Made by a program: the position numbers and the translations under genes | The notes under the pieces: model-generated | The model's input: the letters and a program-made list of their open reading frames with translations, nothing else | Database searches by the model: none | What the model was told of the DNA's origin: nothing | Shown: positions 11,919 through 22,949 of the stretch, in pieces | Position numbering within the stretch: the stretch's first letter is position 1 | Layout of the letters: the number at the start of each line of letters is the position of its first letter | Source of the DNA: Melieria omissa | Taxonomy: Eukaryota; Arthropoda; Insecta; Diptera; Ulidiidae | Direction of reading: 5' to 3' | DNA length: 64,000 nucleotides | Assembly: GCA_963971225.1 (NCBI GenBank) | Contig: OZ020267.1 | Location: 123,991,568 to 124,055,567, forward strand

Positions 11919-14174
11919 GGATCTCATCAAGCCATCAATCAGTCTATCCATCCATCAGCCAGCCATTTTTATTCATCCATATTTCATGTCTTCTCAATTC
12001 TACTTTTAACACATTTCCGCATTTCCTTTCAATGAATCTATCAGCTTTCTTTTCAGTTCATACATTTTCACATACACATTCATCTTACGCGCCCGAATCA
12101 GAAATGGTTTATGTGGGATTAGAACTAAAATATGCCAACTCGGACGGACAATGACCAATGTGGTAACACAGAAAGACAAATGCGACTCTGCAAGACGGAC
12201 AGTTCAGATTCACACTCTGATATGGACGGATGTTTTGTACAGTTTCAATAAAATAAAATAAAAAACTTATTATTCCACATTTTACAGAAGAGTCGAAATT
12301 TAGCTGGTAACTGATACCTTTGCCTACATGTCATCCATTTAATTTGCTTATTGACTGGTTGGAATCAAAATTTATTTTAAAATACAGTCTATCTGGGTAT
12401 AGTGAACACCTCGATACAGTGAACCTCTAAATATAAAAACAAATTTTCAATCAAAAAACAAAAAGTGTTTTTTGAGCAAATAAAACGAGTTTTTGAACAA
12501 AAATCCAGATACCACTGTAATAATTTATTTCAAAATAAGAACCACCCTAAAATCCCCAATATTCAATATAGCTGAAGTAAGCGATAATCATAAAATTATG
12601 GTTGCCATCATCAAATGCTTGCTTCAAGAACAACAACAACAAACAATGGCGTACACAACGAGAAAACGAATACAAAGCCGACACTAAGGACAACAAAATT
12701 GAAATATTACAACAACAAAACACGCTTCATTGTGCTGGAATAACAAATGTTGCCAAAGAGGAAATCCGGCTCCCTGGAGAAGCTTAAACGCTTTTCAAGT
12801 TTATTTTGCAATTAATTTGTATAATTTAATCCAACATAATTTGTTTGTATGTTTTTTAATTCTAATTTGTGGAAATGAAAGTGTAATGCGGAGCGGTAAA
12901 ACGGAAATTTTAAGTTGAAAATGTCTAACAGTAATTAATCAAAGCGTTCAAGAACAAAATACATCACTTTCAGGGGTCATTTATGACATAATTCAGATTT
13001 TGTTTTTTACTTTTTGATATTATTTCGATGCCAGAATGTGAATTTAAAAACTGAGATTCAAAATGTAAAAAATTAATTTAAATATAAAATTGAAATTTAA
13101 TGTAATTACAAAATTTAAATACTAATTTCAGAAAACTCTTTTATGATTTCGAACAGCAAGTTGTCTGACTGTCTACAATTTTCTTAGAAGTTATAGACCG
13201 CAAAAACTATGCGTCACAGTTGGACTTCAAATCCAGCCGAACTGAGATTTTTCACTACAATTTTCCAGTTTTTTTTAATTTCATAGTTTCATTCTTTATC
13301 TCTAACTTGTGTCATATGTGTTTGTATTTGTATATATTTGTGTATGGCTGTGTGCCGTGTGACACGTTTGCATTGTTTCTTCACTCCTCACTCGCTGACT
13401 CGCACACATTTTACAACTTTGTCACTTTTAATAACATGAGTTATAGTTTTGCTACCCTTTCACCATTTCACTTCATCGCACTGTCGTCGTCCGTTTCAGT
13501 TTCGTCGCTTTGAGTTCCATCAGGATTTACGGGCAAGGATAATGTGCGCAGAGCTTATGCTTTCATGCTTCGCTGCTGCCGCTGTCAGTCGAATTGAAGA
13601 AGATCTAATGCCGAGCAGGCGTGCACACTTTAATCCCAAACACAGTCTTAAAAATGTCCTTTTCACCTATTTTGCTTTTTTCGCTTCTTTGGTCGGCTGC
13701 AAGCATTCAGTTCGCCTTTAAGCCTTTGACATTTCTTTTCAAAATGTTTTTGCTGCTGTTGCTGTCGGCAACATTTGCATTTGTTGACACTTTTGTATGC
13801 GTTGCGTGCGCAAAAAATATCAAATAAAACATGAAAGACAATCAAATCGCTGAGGGACAACGCGAGCTGCGTTGGGCCGTCCGGCAGCTTTTCGCGATTA
13901 TCTGCTTGTCCAACGGTCAGCGTGGCAACTTGGCCGTTGAATTTATTCAAATGCGACTGCGACCCAAGTGTTTATCCTTTTATTTTGTACGATAATTTGA
14001 TGATGTTGTAACGTTGTTCGACATTTGTCTCCTTTTGTCCTTTGAGCGACATCAGCTGTAAGCAACACTGAAATTGAAATGGTTTATGGTCGGCTTAACG
14101 AGATGTTGGCGCATTAATCGCGTCGACCTTGGCGAGAAGAGGATAGAATGGAATGGGTGGGGTCCCAAAACTGA
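11919..14174. other. Unique-looking non-coding sequence
   Basis: No gene was recognised. At about 12400-12440 a phrase on 'tatagtgaacctc' resembles ends of pogo/Tigger-type elements, but I see no partner end. The part from 13440 to 14150 is GC-richer with CTGCTGTTGCTG runs and looks like host DNA. Its short frames are low in complexity. Confidence 0.4.
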
Positions 14175-14470
14175 AGCACAATAATATTCTTTAACGCAAC
14201 TCACCGCTAGTAATCACTTTGTTTTCAATTTTACACTCTACTGTTTCGACACTTCTTACTCATTGCATTTCGATTGCACCGCCACCTGCCAAAACAAAAC
14301 TCTTCCCTTCTGCGCTGTACCCGGCTGCCTTTTAATTTGTTTGCTTCCAGCGCAGTTCGTTTTCGAACATTGCAGCATTGCCACGAATCATCTGTCCGAT
14401 TGTTCCATTGAAATTGCAATGCCCCTGAAAGTATGCCATGCTCGGAGCGTAACTCGTTCTCAAATATTCC
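14175..14470 (-). repeat. Diverged fragment of the solo LTR family A
   Basis: It shares word order with the other copies: 'taatcactttgttttcaattttacac', then 'gcgctgtacccggctgcctttta', then 'ctgaaagtatgcc'. It lacks clear TG/CA ends or target duplication, so I read it as a truncated, older copy. Boundaries are approximate. Confidence 0.45.
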
Positions 14471-14940
14471 AGTATTGCCTCACAATTGCACAGTGACGGC
14501 AAACATTATCATCACAATATAAATTGAACTCCATTTTAGGGCGAATATATGAAGGTTGGAGTTAAGATGGACTTAAGTATTCAACCGCTTCAATGAACCA
14601 AAGATCTGATCTTTCCCATCATATTGTTACGAAAATCAGTTTAGTTCTTTAGGCTTTCGTCTCTCTGGATTGTGCTTGAAATAAAACCAGTTCAATTACT
14701 CAACGCAAAATGCATTCCAAAACCAGCACTAACTTTATTTGCAAGTTTACACCTTGGTTATCTTTACACTTGTTACTACTTACTGGACTATTGCATGTTT
14801 GCCCTTTGCTTTCTCAAATCAGACTCGTCCTGTGCGCTGTATGCGGCTGCCTTTTATACTTGTCTGATTATCGTGCCGATTGTTCTTGCATATTCCAGTT
14901 GGACTATCTCTCGATCGATCTCACACATCCCGTTACCATC

Positions 14941-15724
14941 AGGCTCTGTGTGCAAACCAACCTCGAGCGTTTGTACAGGGGGCAAGACATAGTCATCTGT
15001 TCGGAGAGTCAAGCAGCCATCAAAGCACTAATCTCGTATGAGATTACCTCAGGGTTGGTGCTGGAATGCATAGAAGCATTGAATAAACTGGATACATATA
15101 ACCAGGTTAAAATCATCTGGGTTCCAGGACACAGAGGAATTGAAAGGAATGAGGAGGCTGACAGCCTTGCTAGAACTGGGGCAGCTACGATCCCCCTTGC
15201 ACCAGAACCTTTCATCGGGCTGGGCAAAAGCACTCTAACAGAGTCACTAAGACTTGAGGAAAGAACTAGGAACTCAGAACACTGGTCAAATGCCGCAGGT
15301 CTTAGGCAATCGAAAATCTTCATCAGAGGGTATAACTCCAGATGGAGTGAAGAATGCCTCAGACTGGGGAAAACCCAGCTTAGACTGGTCACCGGGCTGT
15401 TAACCGGGCACTGCAGGATGAGGAAACACATGCACACAATTGGGTTAGAACATGTAAGCGTCTGCAGACTCTGCGAAACGGCGGAGGAGACTCCTGAGCA
15501 CGTCATACTGCACTGTGATGCGGTATGCCGCAGTAGGAGACAGCACCTGGGCCAGGCCTCTTCTGGCTTGCAGAAGAGAACGTCAAACACCTTCTCCCAC
15601 GTGAGTTACTAAGCTTCATTAGGTCGGTGGGATTGAGTGACGTTCTCTAAAGTTGTAGGGGGCACAATAAATCAACTTTGGTCTCAGGGCACATTTCCCC
15701 TTTCAAATCTATCTATCTATCTAT
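14941..15724 (+). mobile_element. 5'-truncated RNase H-bearing LINE
   Basis: The insert is flanked by a 12-base direct repeat with one mismatch (CCCGTTACCATC 14929-14940; CCCATTACCATC 15725-15736) and ends in an ATCT microsatellite (about 15708-15724). A 3' microsatellite tail and a variable target duplication are known of I/R1/LOA-group LINEs. Only the last third of ORF2 remains. Confidence 0.8.
14953..15612 (+). pseudogene. LINE ORF2 C-terminal fragment: RNase H plus CCHC-type tail
   Basis: The open frame carries RNase H motifs: CSESQAAIKAL (usually SDSQAA, so the conserved Asp is Glu here), then IIWVPGHRGIERNEEADSLA, which holds the conserved His and Asp. After it comes the LINE-specific LTGHCRMRKHMHTIGL and a CRLC...EETPEHVILHC zinc-binding tail. 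In intact I/R1/LOA elements this region degrades RNA during target-primed reverse transcription. Reverse transcriptase and endonuclease are missing through 5' truncation, so it cannot act alone. Upstream codons in the same frame belong to the LTR. Confidence 0.8.
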
Positions 15725-15860
15725 CCCATTACCATCGCGAGCCATCCTTGCCATATCGAAATTATAGCAAGCCGGCCGTACTCTAAAGTTTGTGGCTAAA
15801 AGTATGCCCGAAAAACATTCATGCATAGCACAGCGACATAGTGCCTCATCGTTACAATAT

Positions 15861-16640
15861 AGACTTAAGCAGAAAAGCCAAAGGCCCAAATCTTTTCTGC
15901 CTCCATACATAAAGAGAAATGTGAAGGTTAGTTTGTCTATGAAATAATAAACCACATTGGGTCTTAAGGTTGCTGTTGAAAGTGACATTTATAAGTCGTT
16001 GTTCACACTCCATTTCCCAAGAGATTGAACGTTTAGCAAAGAAGAATACCTGCCCAATAGTGCACAGGTTTCTTCCTCATTCACAAAAGGTATTTTATTA
16101 AGATAAAGAAGAGAGTTGAGGAAAATCGCTTTTGGAGTTCTGTCCTGAGATAAGCTGACACTGACTTCCTGACTCTGTTCTATAACCTATCCGCATTGAA
16201 AGTTGTGAATGTAATTTTAATTTTGATAATAACAGCCGCAGCAAATCTTTGAATACGCCAACTGATTTAGCTTGGTACAAGATACCAACTCAACATTGAC
16301 AAAAACAACACCTACCGGCGATCATGATGACTCCTCTCTCTAACAAGAGTCCAATTAAAAACTATAATAAGAATTTGTAAATGTCTTTGTCTGGTCGAGT
16401 AAGATTATGTTAGATTAAATATTTTGGTTGCGTAGGACTCGTGCAGCACCTGACAATAGACCCACTATGAGTTCCTTTTTATATGTGAAGGAATATGAAA
16501 ACTCTAAATTGTCTTTCAATCAATAAACCAGTTCAACTTCTTAATTAAATTTAATAGCTTTTATAGTTCAACTTCAACTCCGCTTCAGCTTAGATCAACT
16601 TTCAGGCCAACGTTTTTCTTCCTCATCGGGAACTTCTACT
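15861..16640. other. No recognised gene
   Basis: AT-rich sequence with only short chance frames. A phrase at about 15870-15960 on the minus strand gives a 91-codon frame with no recognisable domain. I see nothing else. Confidence 0.4.
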
Positions 16641-16932
16641 TCATCTTCTTCTTCTTGTTGACTGGCACGGCAACCCGATTACGAGACTAAGGTCTAGCTA
16701 CCCGCAACCATTCGTGTTGTGCGTGCGAATTTGGACACGGATGGAAGGGACCTGCCTTTTTTCATAGGCAATTTTACTCTCAGAGGTTTGCCATTTCCTG
16801 CTGAGATGACAGCCGTCGAAAGAAAAATTGTTATTTTTGTCGGTGTTAACCCAACGGAGTCTTGAACCTGGGTTCGAGCGTCGCATTTGACTCGCGGCCC
16901 AACGCACTAGCCAGCTGAGCTACGGCGGCTGC
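16641..16932 (-). mobile_element. tRNA-derived SINE, copy 2
   Basis: It has the same structure as 3280-3614. On the minus strand the head starts AGCCGCCGTAGCTCAGCTGG (A-box-like) with the B-box-like GGTTCAAGAC downstream. The shared body contains 'tcataggcaattttactctcagaggtttgccatttcc' in plus-strand wording. The tail is an AAG/GAA microsatellite (CTT on plus, 16641-16660). No clear target duplication was found. Confidence 0.75.
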
Positions 16933-19738
16933 TTGTTTTAGAAAACAAAAATACAAAAACTGCTGATGAAAAATATGGTTTCAAATGGTTTTGGACTCCA
17001 AACTTCTACGCAAACTCCTCCCGAAATGAAACCCTATATGGGTCACCGATTATAAGTAATTCGAAAGTTTGTAACATTTCATTTTTTAACACAAAATTTT
17101 AGGCACGCGCGTTGGTAAAATTTTTCCTCCATTATAAAAATCGCCACACAACAATTTTCCAATTTCTTCATATAGACACCAATCAAATACTAATCTTACG
17201 ATATGCGTCAAAATTTGGCTGATCACCAATAAAAATATTGCCACGTTGAGAAAATAAAAGTTTACCGATTGGATAAGCGAGGCAATGCAAAATTCAAAAA
17301 TCCCGAATACTGTTTTAATCATAAGGTCCTTAAAAATTTGCGGAAAAATAAATTAAAGATGAGGTTTCCTCACTGAAAGTTGAAGTATGGGTCTACATGG
17401 TCTCATGTGTTGTCCGAAGGTTAAACAGGAACCTAGATCCAAGCCCCTTCGTGTTCTATAGAGCTGGATAGTAGCATGAAAAGTGTTCTTTTGGTATCTG
17501 TTTATTCATTATCACAACAGCTTCAGCCAACATCTCTGGATGAGATGTGCCATTTTACTAAAATAGAAAGTCTTCTGTGATAATTGAAAAGAGCAGCCTG
17601 ATACGAGAAAATCTCAGCAATAACATATATCTAGTCTTCTTCATGGATAACCTCGATTATATAGACATTTTGATGTCAATGTATGTTCTCCATTTTTTCT
17701 TATTTATTCCGCTATGAAGCATAGGGCCTCCACGTCAAATATTGGTCAATTTAATCAATTGAAATTCTGCTATTGTGGTTGATTAGCCTATTGCTAGTCT
17801 TAGGTGATTGGACTGACATCTATCGTCCACCAGAGAGAGAAGCACCTTCATTTACTGAGAGTTTTTTGAACGCGCTCTCTGCGTATTCGTTGCTAGGAGG
17901 TGTTGGTGGATCAGACAGAGGGTTGGTGTATTCGATGAGCGACCGCACTATTGCTGATATGCTCTCTAATCAATGTCCCAGTACAGAGCAGAGATCAAAG
18001 AATGCACGCAGCCTTCTAGTTCACTGTTATCCAGCTTTACGCCATTTTATTACCAACTCAACTGCGAACTCGATTCCGCTCGCTCGATTCCATTGACATC
18101 ACAGAGTTTGGAAATACAGCATACAATTATTTGCTTTATGGTCTGTAAATAGTAAAGCATGACATTTTCGTACAATCTCCGATTACATAACAACAGCTAT
18201 GAATGACTGTAATGTTTCAGAGACAGGAAAAGCAGTCATTTACATTAAAGCAAATTTAAAAGTAAATTTTAATTTCCTAAAATGTATCGAATTTAACATT
18301 TTCAACAGCTCGAGGCTTCAAAACCCACTCGAAAAGTACAAGTATCCAAAATTCCAGGAAGCCAACAAATTTTAAATGAAACAATTTTTGTGCCTAACGC
18401 AAAATAACTTTATTCTCATTTACAGCTGCAGGTCAAAGGGCAAAAACTGTATTCATTTAATGTCAGAGCGAAATGTCATTTGGGCCACAATGGAAAAATG
18501 TCATTAACTTAATAACGTTTTGTACTTTTCCTCCAGCTGTGACTTTGTTGTGAAAGCATTTTACAAATTTAAAGCTCGCACTCGCAGCGAAAACTAATGA
18601 GCAGAAACGCACAAAGGAAGCTGTTTATTGCGCGCATAACAGGCGGTGCAGGGTTAATAACTGTGCATAACAAAAACCAGCCTGAATAGCAACAGAACAA
18701 TGAAATTATCGACTGACACAAACCAGCGGCCGAATTTTAACGCCGAAGCGGCTGAATGCGTTAAATGTTTTATTGCCAGCATTGCGCAGCAATTGTTGTG
18801 GTCGTGGCCTGCTGGCGAGTGTTATGGCCCCAACAATTAAACAAATGCTACAATTGGTTAGTCTACAACAGAGATGCTCCACAATGTGCGCACAAACAAT
18901 GAAAGCATTAAAATTAAAAGTACAAAATACAATTTTTTTTCATCAGCGTTGGAGTAAAGTTTTTTAACGCGTTTTACAAATTGCATTTTCTTTGTTGAGA
19001 GTTTAATTTGTTTTCGTTTTAGTGATATGAATTATTTACAGCGATGTTCTATGCTTAAAGGATCAAAGGATACTTTTGAAAAAACAGGGAAAAATAAAAA
19101 CGTTGCAATAGAAGTTTATATTGAATATTAAGTTCTGTTGATCCTTGAGAGGGTTTCAAAAAGTATTGTAACTCTTAATTGCAGATCCATGCGCCGAATT
19201 CACAGATAAAATATGAGATATTTTTAGCTTTTTTTAAGAATAACAAAGTAAGCAAATAAAACAAGGAAAAAATGAGTAAGTGACCCCGGATCTCATTGAG
19301 TCTATGTTTCACACAGATTTTTATTCTTTTTGGTGCAACACGATTATAATATCGTCTCCATGTACACATTTTCAAATTTTCTTGTGATCTTGGTGGATAT
19401 AATTAAAGTAGTCAGTCAGAACCGCTTAAATGAAATAGATGTCCAGCTCCCATTTTTATTGGTATTTTTCCTGAAAATTAGTTCGTTTTGTTAAAACTTT
19501 GCATAACTGAAAAAATCGGTTAAATAACAGAATAGTTTAGATCCAAAACATAAATATACACTTTTTCAACTTCGCCTAAGTGAAAAAACTGTGCACCACA
19601 TTCCTAATTGAAAAAGACTGCCTGCTATTATTTGAACGTATTATTACATCCCTGATAAGTGCATCAGCTGAATTCGTTAGTTGACTCGATTGGGTTTTGA
19701 AATTGCAACGACATTCGAAAATTTACGATTTAGAATAT
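16933..19738. other. No recognised gene
   Basis: A 107-codon frame at 17773-18096 is the longest here and has no domain I recognise. Bases 18480-18960 are GC-richer and look like unique host DNA. Bases about 16970-17040 share phrases with 56740-56870 (fragments such as 'ggttttggactccaa' / 'aatggttttgggtt'), perhaps an old repeat. Confidence 0.4.
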
Positions 19739-20212
19739 TGTTACGAAAATCCAAGTTCGTTTTCCAAGGTTCGTTTGGAGTGTGTTTGAAAATAAAACAA
19801 CTTCAATTATTCAGCGCAAAACGCAGTCAGAAACTAATAATCACTTTATTTACAGATTTACACTTGGCTTGTATCTACACTTGTTATCACTTTGCTTATT
19901 CAACTAGGACTCGACTCCTTGCGCTGCACACTGCTGCTTTTATACTAGTTTTCTTATCGCGCCGAAGTTTCTTGCACATTCCAGTTGTACTTTCTATCTC
20001 GATTGTTCTAGCAAAGCTCATCACCTTTCGCGAACCATCCTTGCCATATTATAGCAAGCGAATTATAGCAAGTTTACCGTACTCTGAAGTGCATGCCTGA
20101 AAGTATGCTTGGAAAAGCATTCATCGTTTCAATATCACAGCACAGAGTGATTCATCGTTTCAGTGTGCTTAGAAAAACATTCATACACAGCACAGAGTGC
20201 CTCATCGTTTCA
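19739..20212 (-). mobile_element. Solo LTR family A, copy 3
   Basis: TGTTACG begins at 19739 and CGTTTCA ends at 20212, with the 4-base direct repeat ATAT on both sides (19735-19738 and 20213-20216). It contains a TATA-like cttttata (minus strand promoter, about 19937) and a tandem duplication near the 5' end of the LTR: a unit on 'acagcacagagtg..tcatcgtttca' occurs twice between 20110 and 20212. No internal retrotransposon sequence is present. Confidence 0.75.
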
Positions 20213-20216
20213 ATAT

Positions 20217-20789
20217 CTTTTCTTTTCACTCATCCGCAGTACGCTGAATTGAAATAAACTGAAAAACATCGGTTAGCTGCAACTAAAAGGCAAAAAAAAA
20301 ATGGACTTACAGTTAAGCGGACTCGACTGTATTCACAACTTCTTCCTAAAAACTTTCGTCTTGTTTTGACTTTTATATTTTTACTGAATCGAAGCTTCCT
20401 CTATAAAGTGATCTTGTTTGAAAGAGATCAAAACAGCATAATTTCTGTGCTTTGTCTTGACATTCTTTTAGCTTAGTACTCGTATGGATGTAAGTATTTT
20501 ATATTTTGAGGAAAGCATACCCGAAGGACCTGAAAATTTAGAAATGTGCATAGCAGAATTTACTATCGAAAAAATGCGGCAGGTGGCTTTTAAATTATGT
20601 TAGTTTTCGAATATAGTTCTTATATGCTTATGTAATCTTCTACTCTTCTCATTACAGACCCCAAAACATCCTAACATAACAACAAACGATCCTAAAGTGA
20701 ATCCTTGTAAGTGGGCTAGAACTTCAAACCCCTACTTGAACACACCTCGATTGCGTTCAAAACCATGTAATTAAATGAATTGGAAACAA
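20217..20789. other. No recognised gene
   Basis: AT-rich, with no domain or structured element recognised. Confidence 0.4.
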
Positions 20790-21190
20790 TAGAGCATGCA
20801 GCTCTCTAGACTCCTTGGAGCTTCTTAGTCGAAACGTGGCATATGTGGCCTTATTTTACCGATACTTTTTCGGTATTTGTTCAGAGGAGATTAGCAGTCT
20901 GATTACATCGCTACGGGTATTTCTCCGGGCAACGTTTTCAAACACTGGCGCTGTGCATATTACGTTGTCGCGATGTTCCAGCGCCCAAACCGCTACAGAG
21001 AGTTTGTTTCTTTTCGGAATTAGCGATTATGACAGAGAAATGGCTTGGCTGCAGAGATTTTTCCCAGCACCTATCATCTTGATGGGTTCAATACAAGAGT
21101 CCATAACTTCTTCATTCAAAAACTTGTCTACTACCCACTACATCTTTCCAGAACCAAGGCAATGCTTCGCATTAAAAGGATATCCCCTGA
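20790..21190 (+). pseudogene. Decayed LINE reverse-transcriptase C-terminus
   Basis: The frame from 20815 reads RNVAYVALFYRYFFGICSEEI followed by SLF...FGIS. A second frame (from about 21045) reads AAEIFPSTYHLDGFNTRVHNFF. Together they follow the C-terminal pattern I know from fly LINE proteins: VALFYRYFFG..CS, then SFF.RTS.LWN.LP, then FP..Y.LDGFK.RVH. The switch between frames shows a frameshift near 21030. No catalytic domain remains. The clade was not determined. Confidence 0.6.
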
Positions 21191-21440
21191 AGGGTTCATT
21201 AAGAATCAGCAATCTTCTTCCTTCTCTGATTTAACACGCCTAAATTGCACTAACAGTGGTGGTGTTCATATAACCCTTTCGGGACTACTGGGATAATACG
21301 TCCCAGCAACTTTTAAATGTCTCTCAAAACAATTTTTCACCCACGCAAAATATTTTTTCCAATTCTGTGTCGTTGGATAAAAGGATTATTTTTGAATTTG
21401 TAAGCATCCAACATAATTTTCTATCTCTAACTTTCATAGC

Positions 21441-21597
21441 CAGTGGCGAACCATGAGGGTGTTTGGGGGTCGAAACCCCCCTCCGAAATATTTGGATCGA
21501 TTATAAAACTACATACAAATTAAATGAATTTTATAAATATTAAAGAATTACTTTTTAAAATCCGCCCCCCCGAAATATTTTTCTGAATCCGCGCCTG
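21441..21597. mobile_element. hAT-type MITE, copy 1
   Basis: The element starts CAGTGGCGAACC and ends GAATCCGCGCCTG, giving imperfect inverted ends of the CAG(T/G)GGCGGA type. It is flanked by the 8-base direct repeat TTCATAGC (21433-21440 and 21598-21605). An 8-bp duplication with CA...TG ends is the hAT hallmark. At 157 bp it encodes nothing. A second copy is at 62071-62226. Confidence 0.8.
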
Positions 21598-21605
21598 TTC
21601 ATAGC

Positions 21606-21792
21606 TCACCATTCGGATTCGGCGTTAAACTGTAGGTCCCCTCCCCTCCCTTTCCCCATCCGTTTGAAATGTGTGTTGTATCACATATTGGAAAAAGAAC
21701 AGTGTTGCATACGCATTTCAAACAGGTGGAATCTGTGGTATCACAACGGGCCCGTGTCTCATACAGAGACAGCCACCGCAACCTAACCTAAC
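21606..21792 (-). mobile_element. GGTTA-headed short retroposon, copy 1
   Basis: On the minus strand it starts GGTTAGGTTAGGTTGCGGTG and continues with words shared with 22650-22830 ('gtggctg.ctct.tatgagacac', 'atgcgtatgcaacac', 'acacacatttcaaacgg'). The direct repeat CTAACTTTCATAGC occurs at 21427-21440 and 21793-21806, so a 14-base duplication is likely, its left copy later split by the MITE at 21441. It has no coding capacity and probably depends on a LINE. Confidence 0.65.
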
Positions 21793-22644
21793 CTAACTTT
21801 CATAGCATGGGAACATTTCTACGAAGAATAATTTGGATTTTATAATTAAACTCAGTCTCGAAAGGGTTAAACACATTTTTGGTCTGATGTGAGCAAATGG
21901 GATTCAATCAGATTAGATTAAAAGTTCCGTGGACATATTAATGCGGTTGTGTTGTCTCTCTCACTTTAACACTTGAAAGATCGCAAGTTTTCCATACATA
22001 CAAAGACTACATAATATATTCACTAATATCTCGAAAAGTACACAACGGATTTGGCTTAATGTATTATAGAACCCTAATTTTTCATCGTTTCCCAAGCTGC
22101 TACCAAGCTGATAACTGGTCAATATTTCACGGTGGTAATAATAGTTCAGAGTCCTTGTACACAACGCCCAACTCCTCTTTAGTTTTCGTACTAGCAGGAA
22201 GTACATAGTAGGCTTATGGCCTTTAAAATCACTTCTTCCTTGAGGTATCACAACGAGCCCTTTTTGCGGCCTAAGTGTGTCTTTCGCCACTATAACCTAA
22301 CCATGGCCTCACAAAAAAAAAATTTTTATTGTAATATAATCTACATACGATTCTTTCGATTCTTTCTCCTACCATTGTCAAACCACAACCTCCTACCCTT
22401 TCTTATGGAGTGCTGCCATATTTATATGGAGGTCAGAAACTTTTCAGACCACCGCCGTACATGTAAGGATATCCATTGAACGATCCAATAATTAAGAAGA
22501 TGATTATCATTCTGGACTTATTATGAAAAGTTACACTTTCCTTATCCGGCATCCAGTTTATTCAAACCTTAATCATGTATAATTTCTATATTTTCATCTA
22601 AAATTATATTATTTACATATAATTTAAAAATTAAGAAAGCTTTG

Positions 22645-22830
22645 AATGTATGGTAGGTAGGTAGGTTGTAGTGGCTGCCTCTCTATGAGACACACTTAGG
22701 CCTCTTTATGAGCCACAATATCACAAATTGTACCCGTTCAGAATGTGTATGCAACAATGTTTTTTTCAATATATATATTTTACAACACACATTTCAAACG
22801 GATGGAAGAAGGTAATTCTCATCTTGTAAT
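22645..22830 (+). repeat. GGTTA-headed short retroposon, copy 2
   Basis: It starts with GGTAGGTAGGTAGGTTG and then 'tagtggctgcctctctatgagacacac'. It ends near 'cacacatttcaaacggatgg', matching 21606-21792 in reverse orientation. The middle is diverged and contains a short AT repeat (about 22770-22785). I found no clear target duplication. Confidence 0.6.
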
Positions 22831-22867
22831 TCTCATCTGCTTCATGTGGATAGCAATAGAAGTAGAC

Positions 22868-22945
22868 GAGTTTTTCACCAGCCCGAGCCAGGAATCGAAC
22901 CTGGGGCACTTGGTATGAGAAGCCAGCGCGCTACTCGCTGGACTA
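22868..22945 (-). repeat. tRNA-like sequence (SINE head or tRNA pseudogene)
   Basis: On the minus strand GGCCTCGATAGTCCAGCGAG resembles an A-box region, and CCAGGTTCGATTCCTGG is a good B box with a perfect 5-bp T stem. The acceptor stem does not pair well (GGCCTCG against CTCGGGC), and the anticodon arm is imperfect. I therefore do not call a functional tRNA. It could be the head of another tRNA-derived SINE. Confidence 0.5.
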
Positions 22946-22949
22946 TCGA

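Larger units (their letters stand above)
14635..15856 (-). mobile_element. Solo LTR family A, copy 2, split by a LINE
   Basis: The outer ends (TGTTACG at 14635; CGTTACA ending 15856) match the other family copies. They are flanked by the 4-base direct repeat ATAT (14631-14634 and 15857-15860). A TATA box is at about 14851-14859 on the minus strand. A 784-bp LINE (14941-15724) interrupts the LTR. Without it, the LTR is about 430 bp. Confidence 0.75.
21271..21870. mobile_element. TTAA-type MITE carrying two nested insertions
   Basis: The left end TAACCCTTTCGGGACTACTG (21271-21290) and right end TCTCGAAAGGGTTAA (21856-21870) form inverted CCCTTTCG ends. The right target site is TTAA and the left is mutated to ATAA. 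The core matches the element at 2994-3230 ('cccacgcaaaatat', 'ggataaaagga', 'ctttcatagcatgg'). It is interrupted by a hAT-type MITE (21441-21597) and a GGTTA-headed retroposon (21606-21792). Confidence 0.65.

Noticed and set aside
12395..12440. pogo/Tigger element end
   Set aside because: A suggestive phrase only; no partner end or TA-bounded partner was found nearby.
17773..18096. A 107-codon plus-strand gene
   Set aside because: Starts with a hydrophobic stretch but shows no known domain and no support from flanking signals.
22868..22945. Functional tRNA gene
   Set aside because: The T arm is good but the acceptor stem does not pair and the anticodon arm is weak, so a tRNA-derived repeat is likelier.
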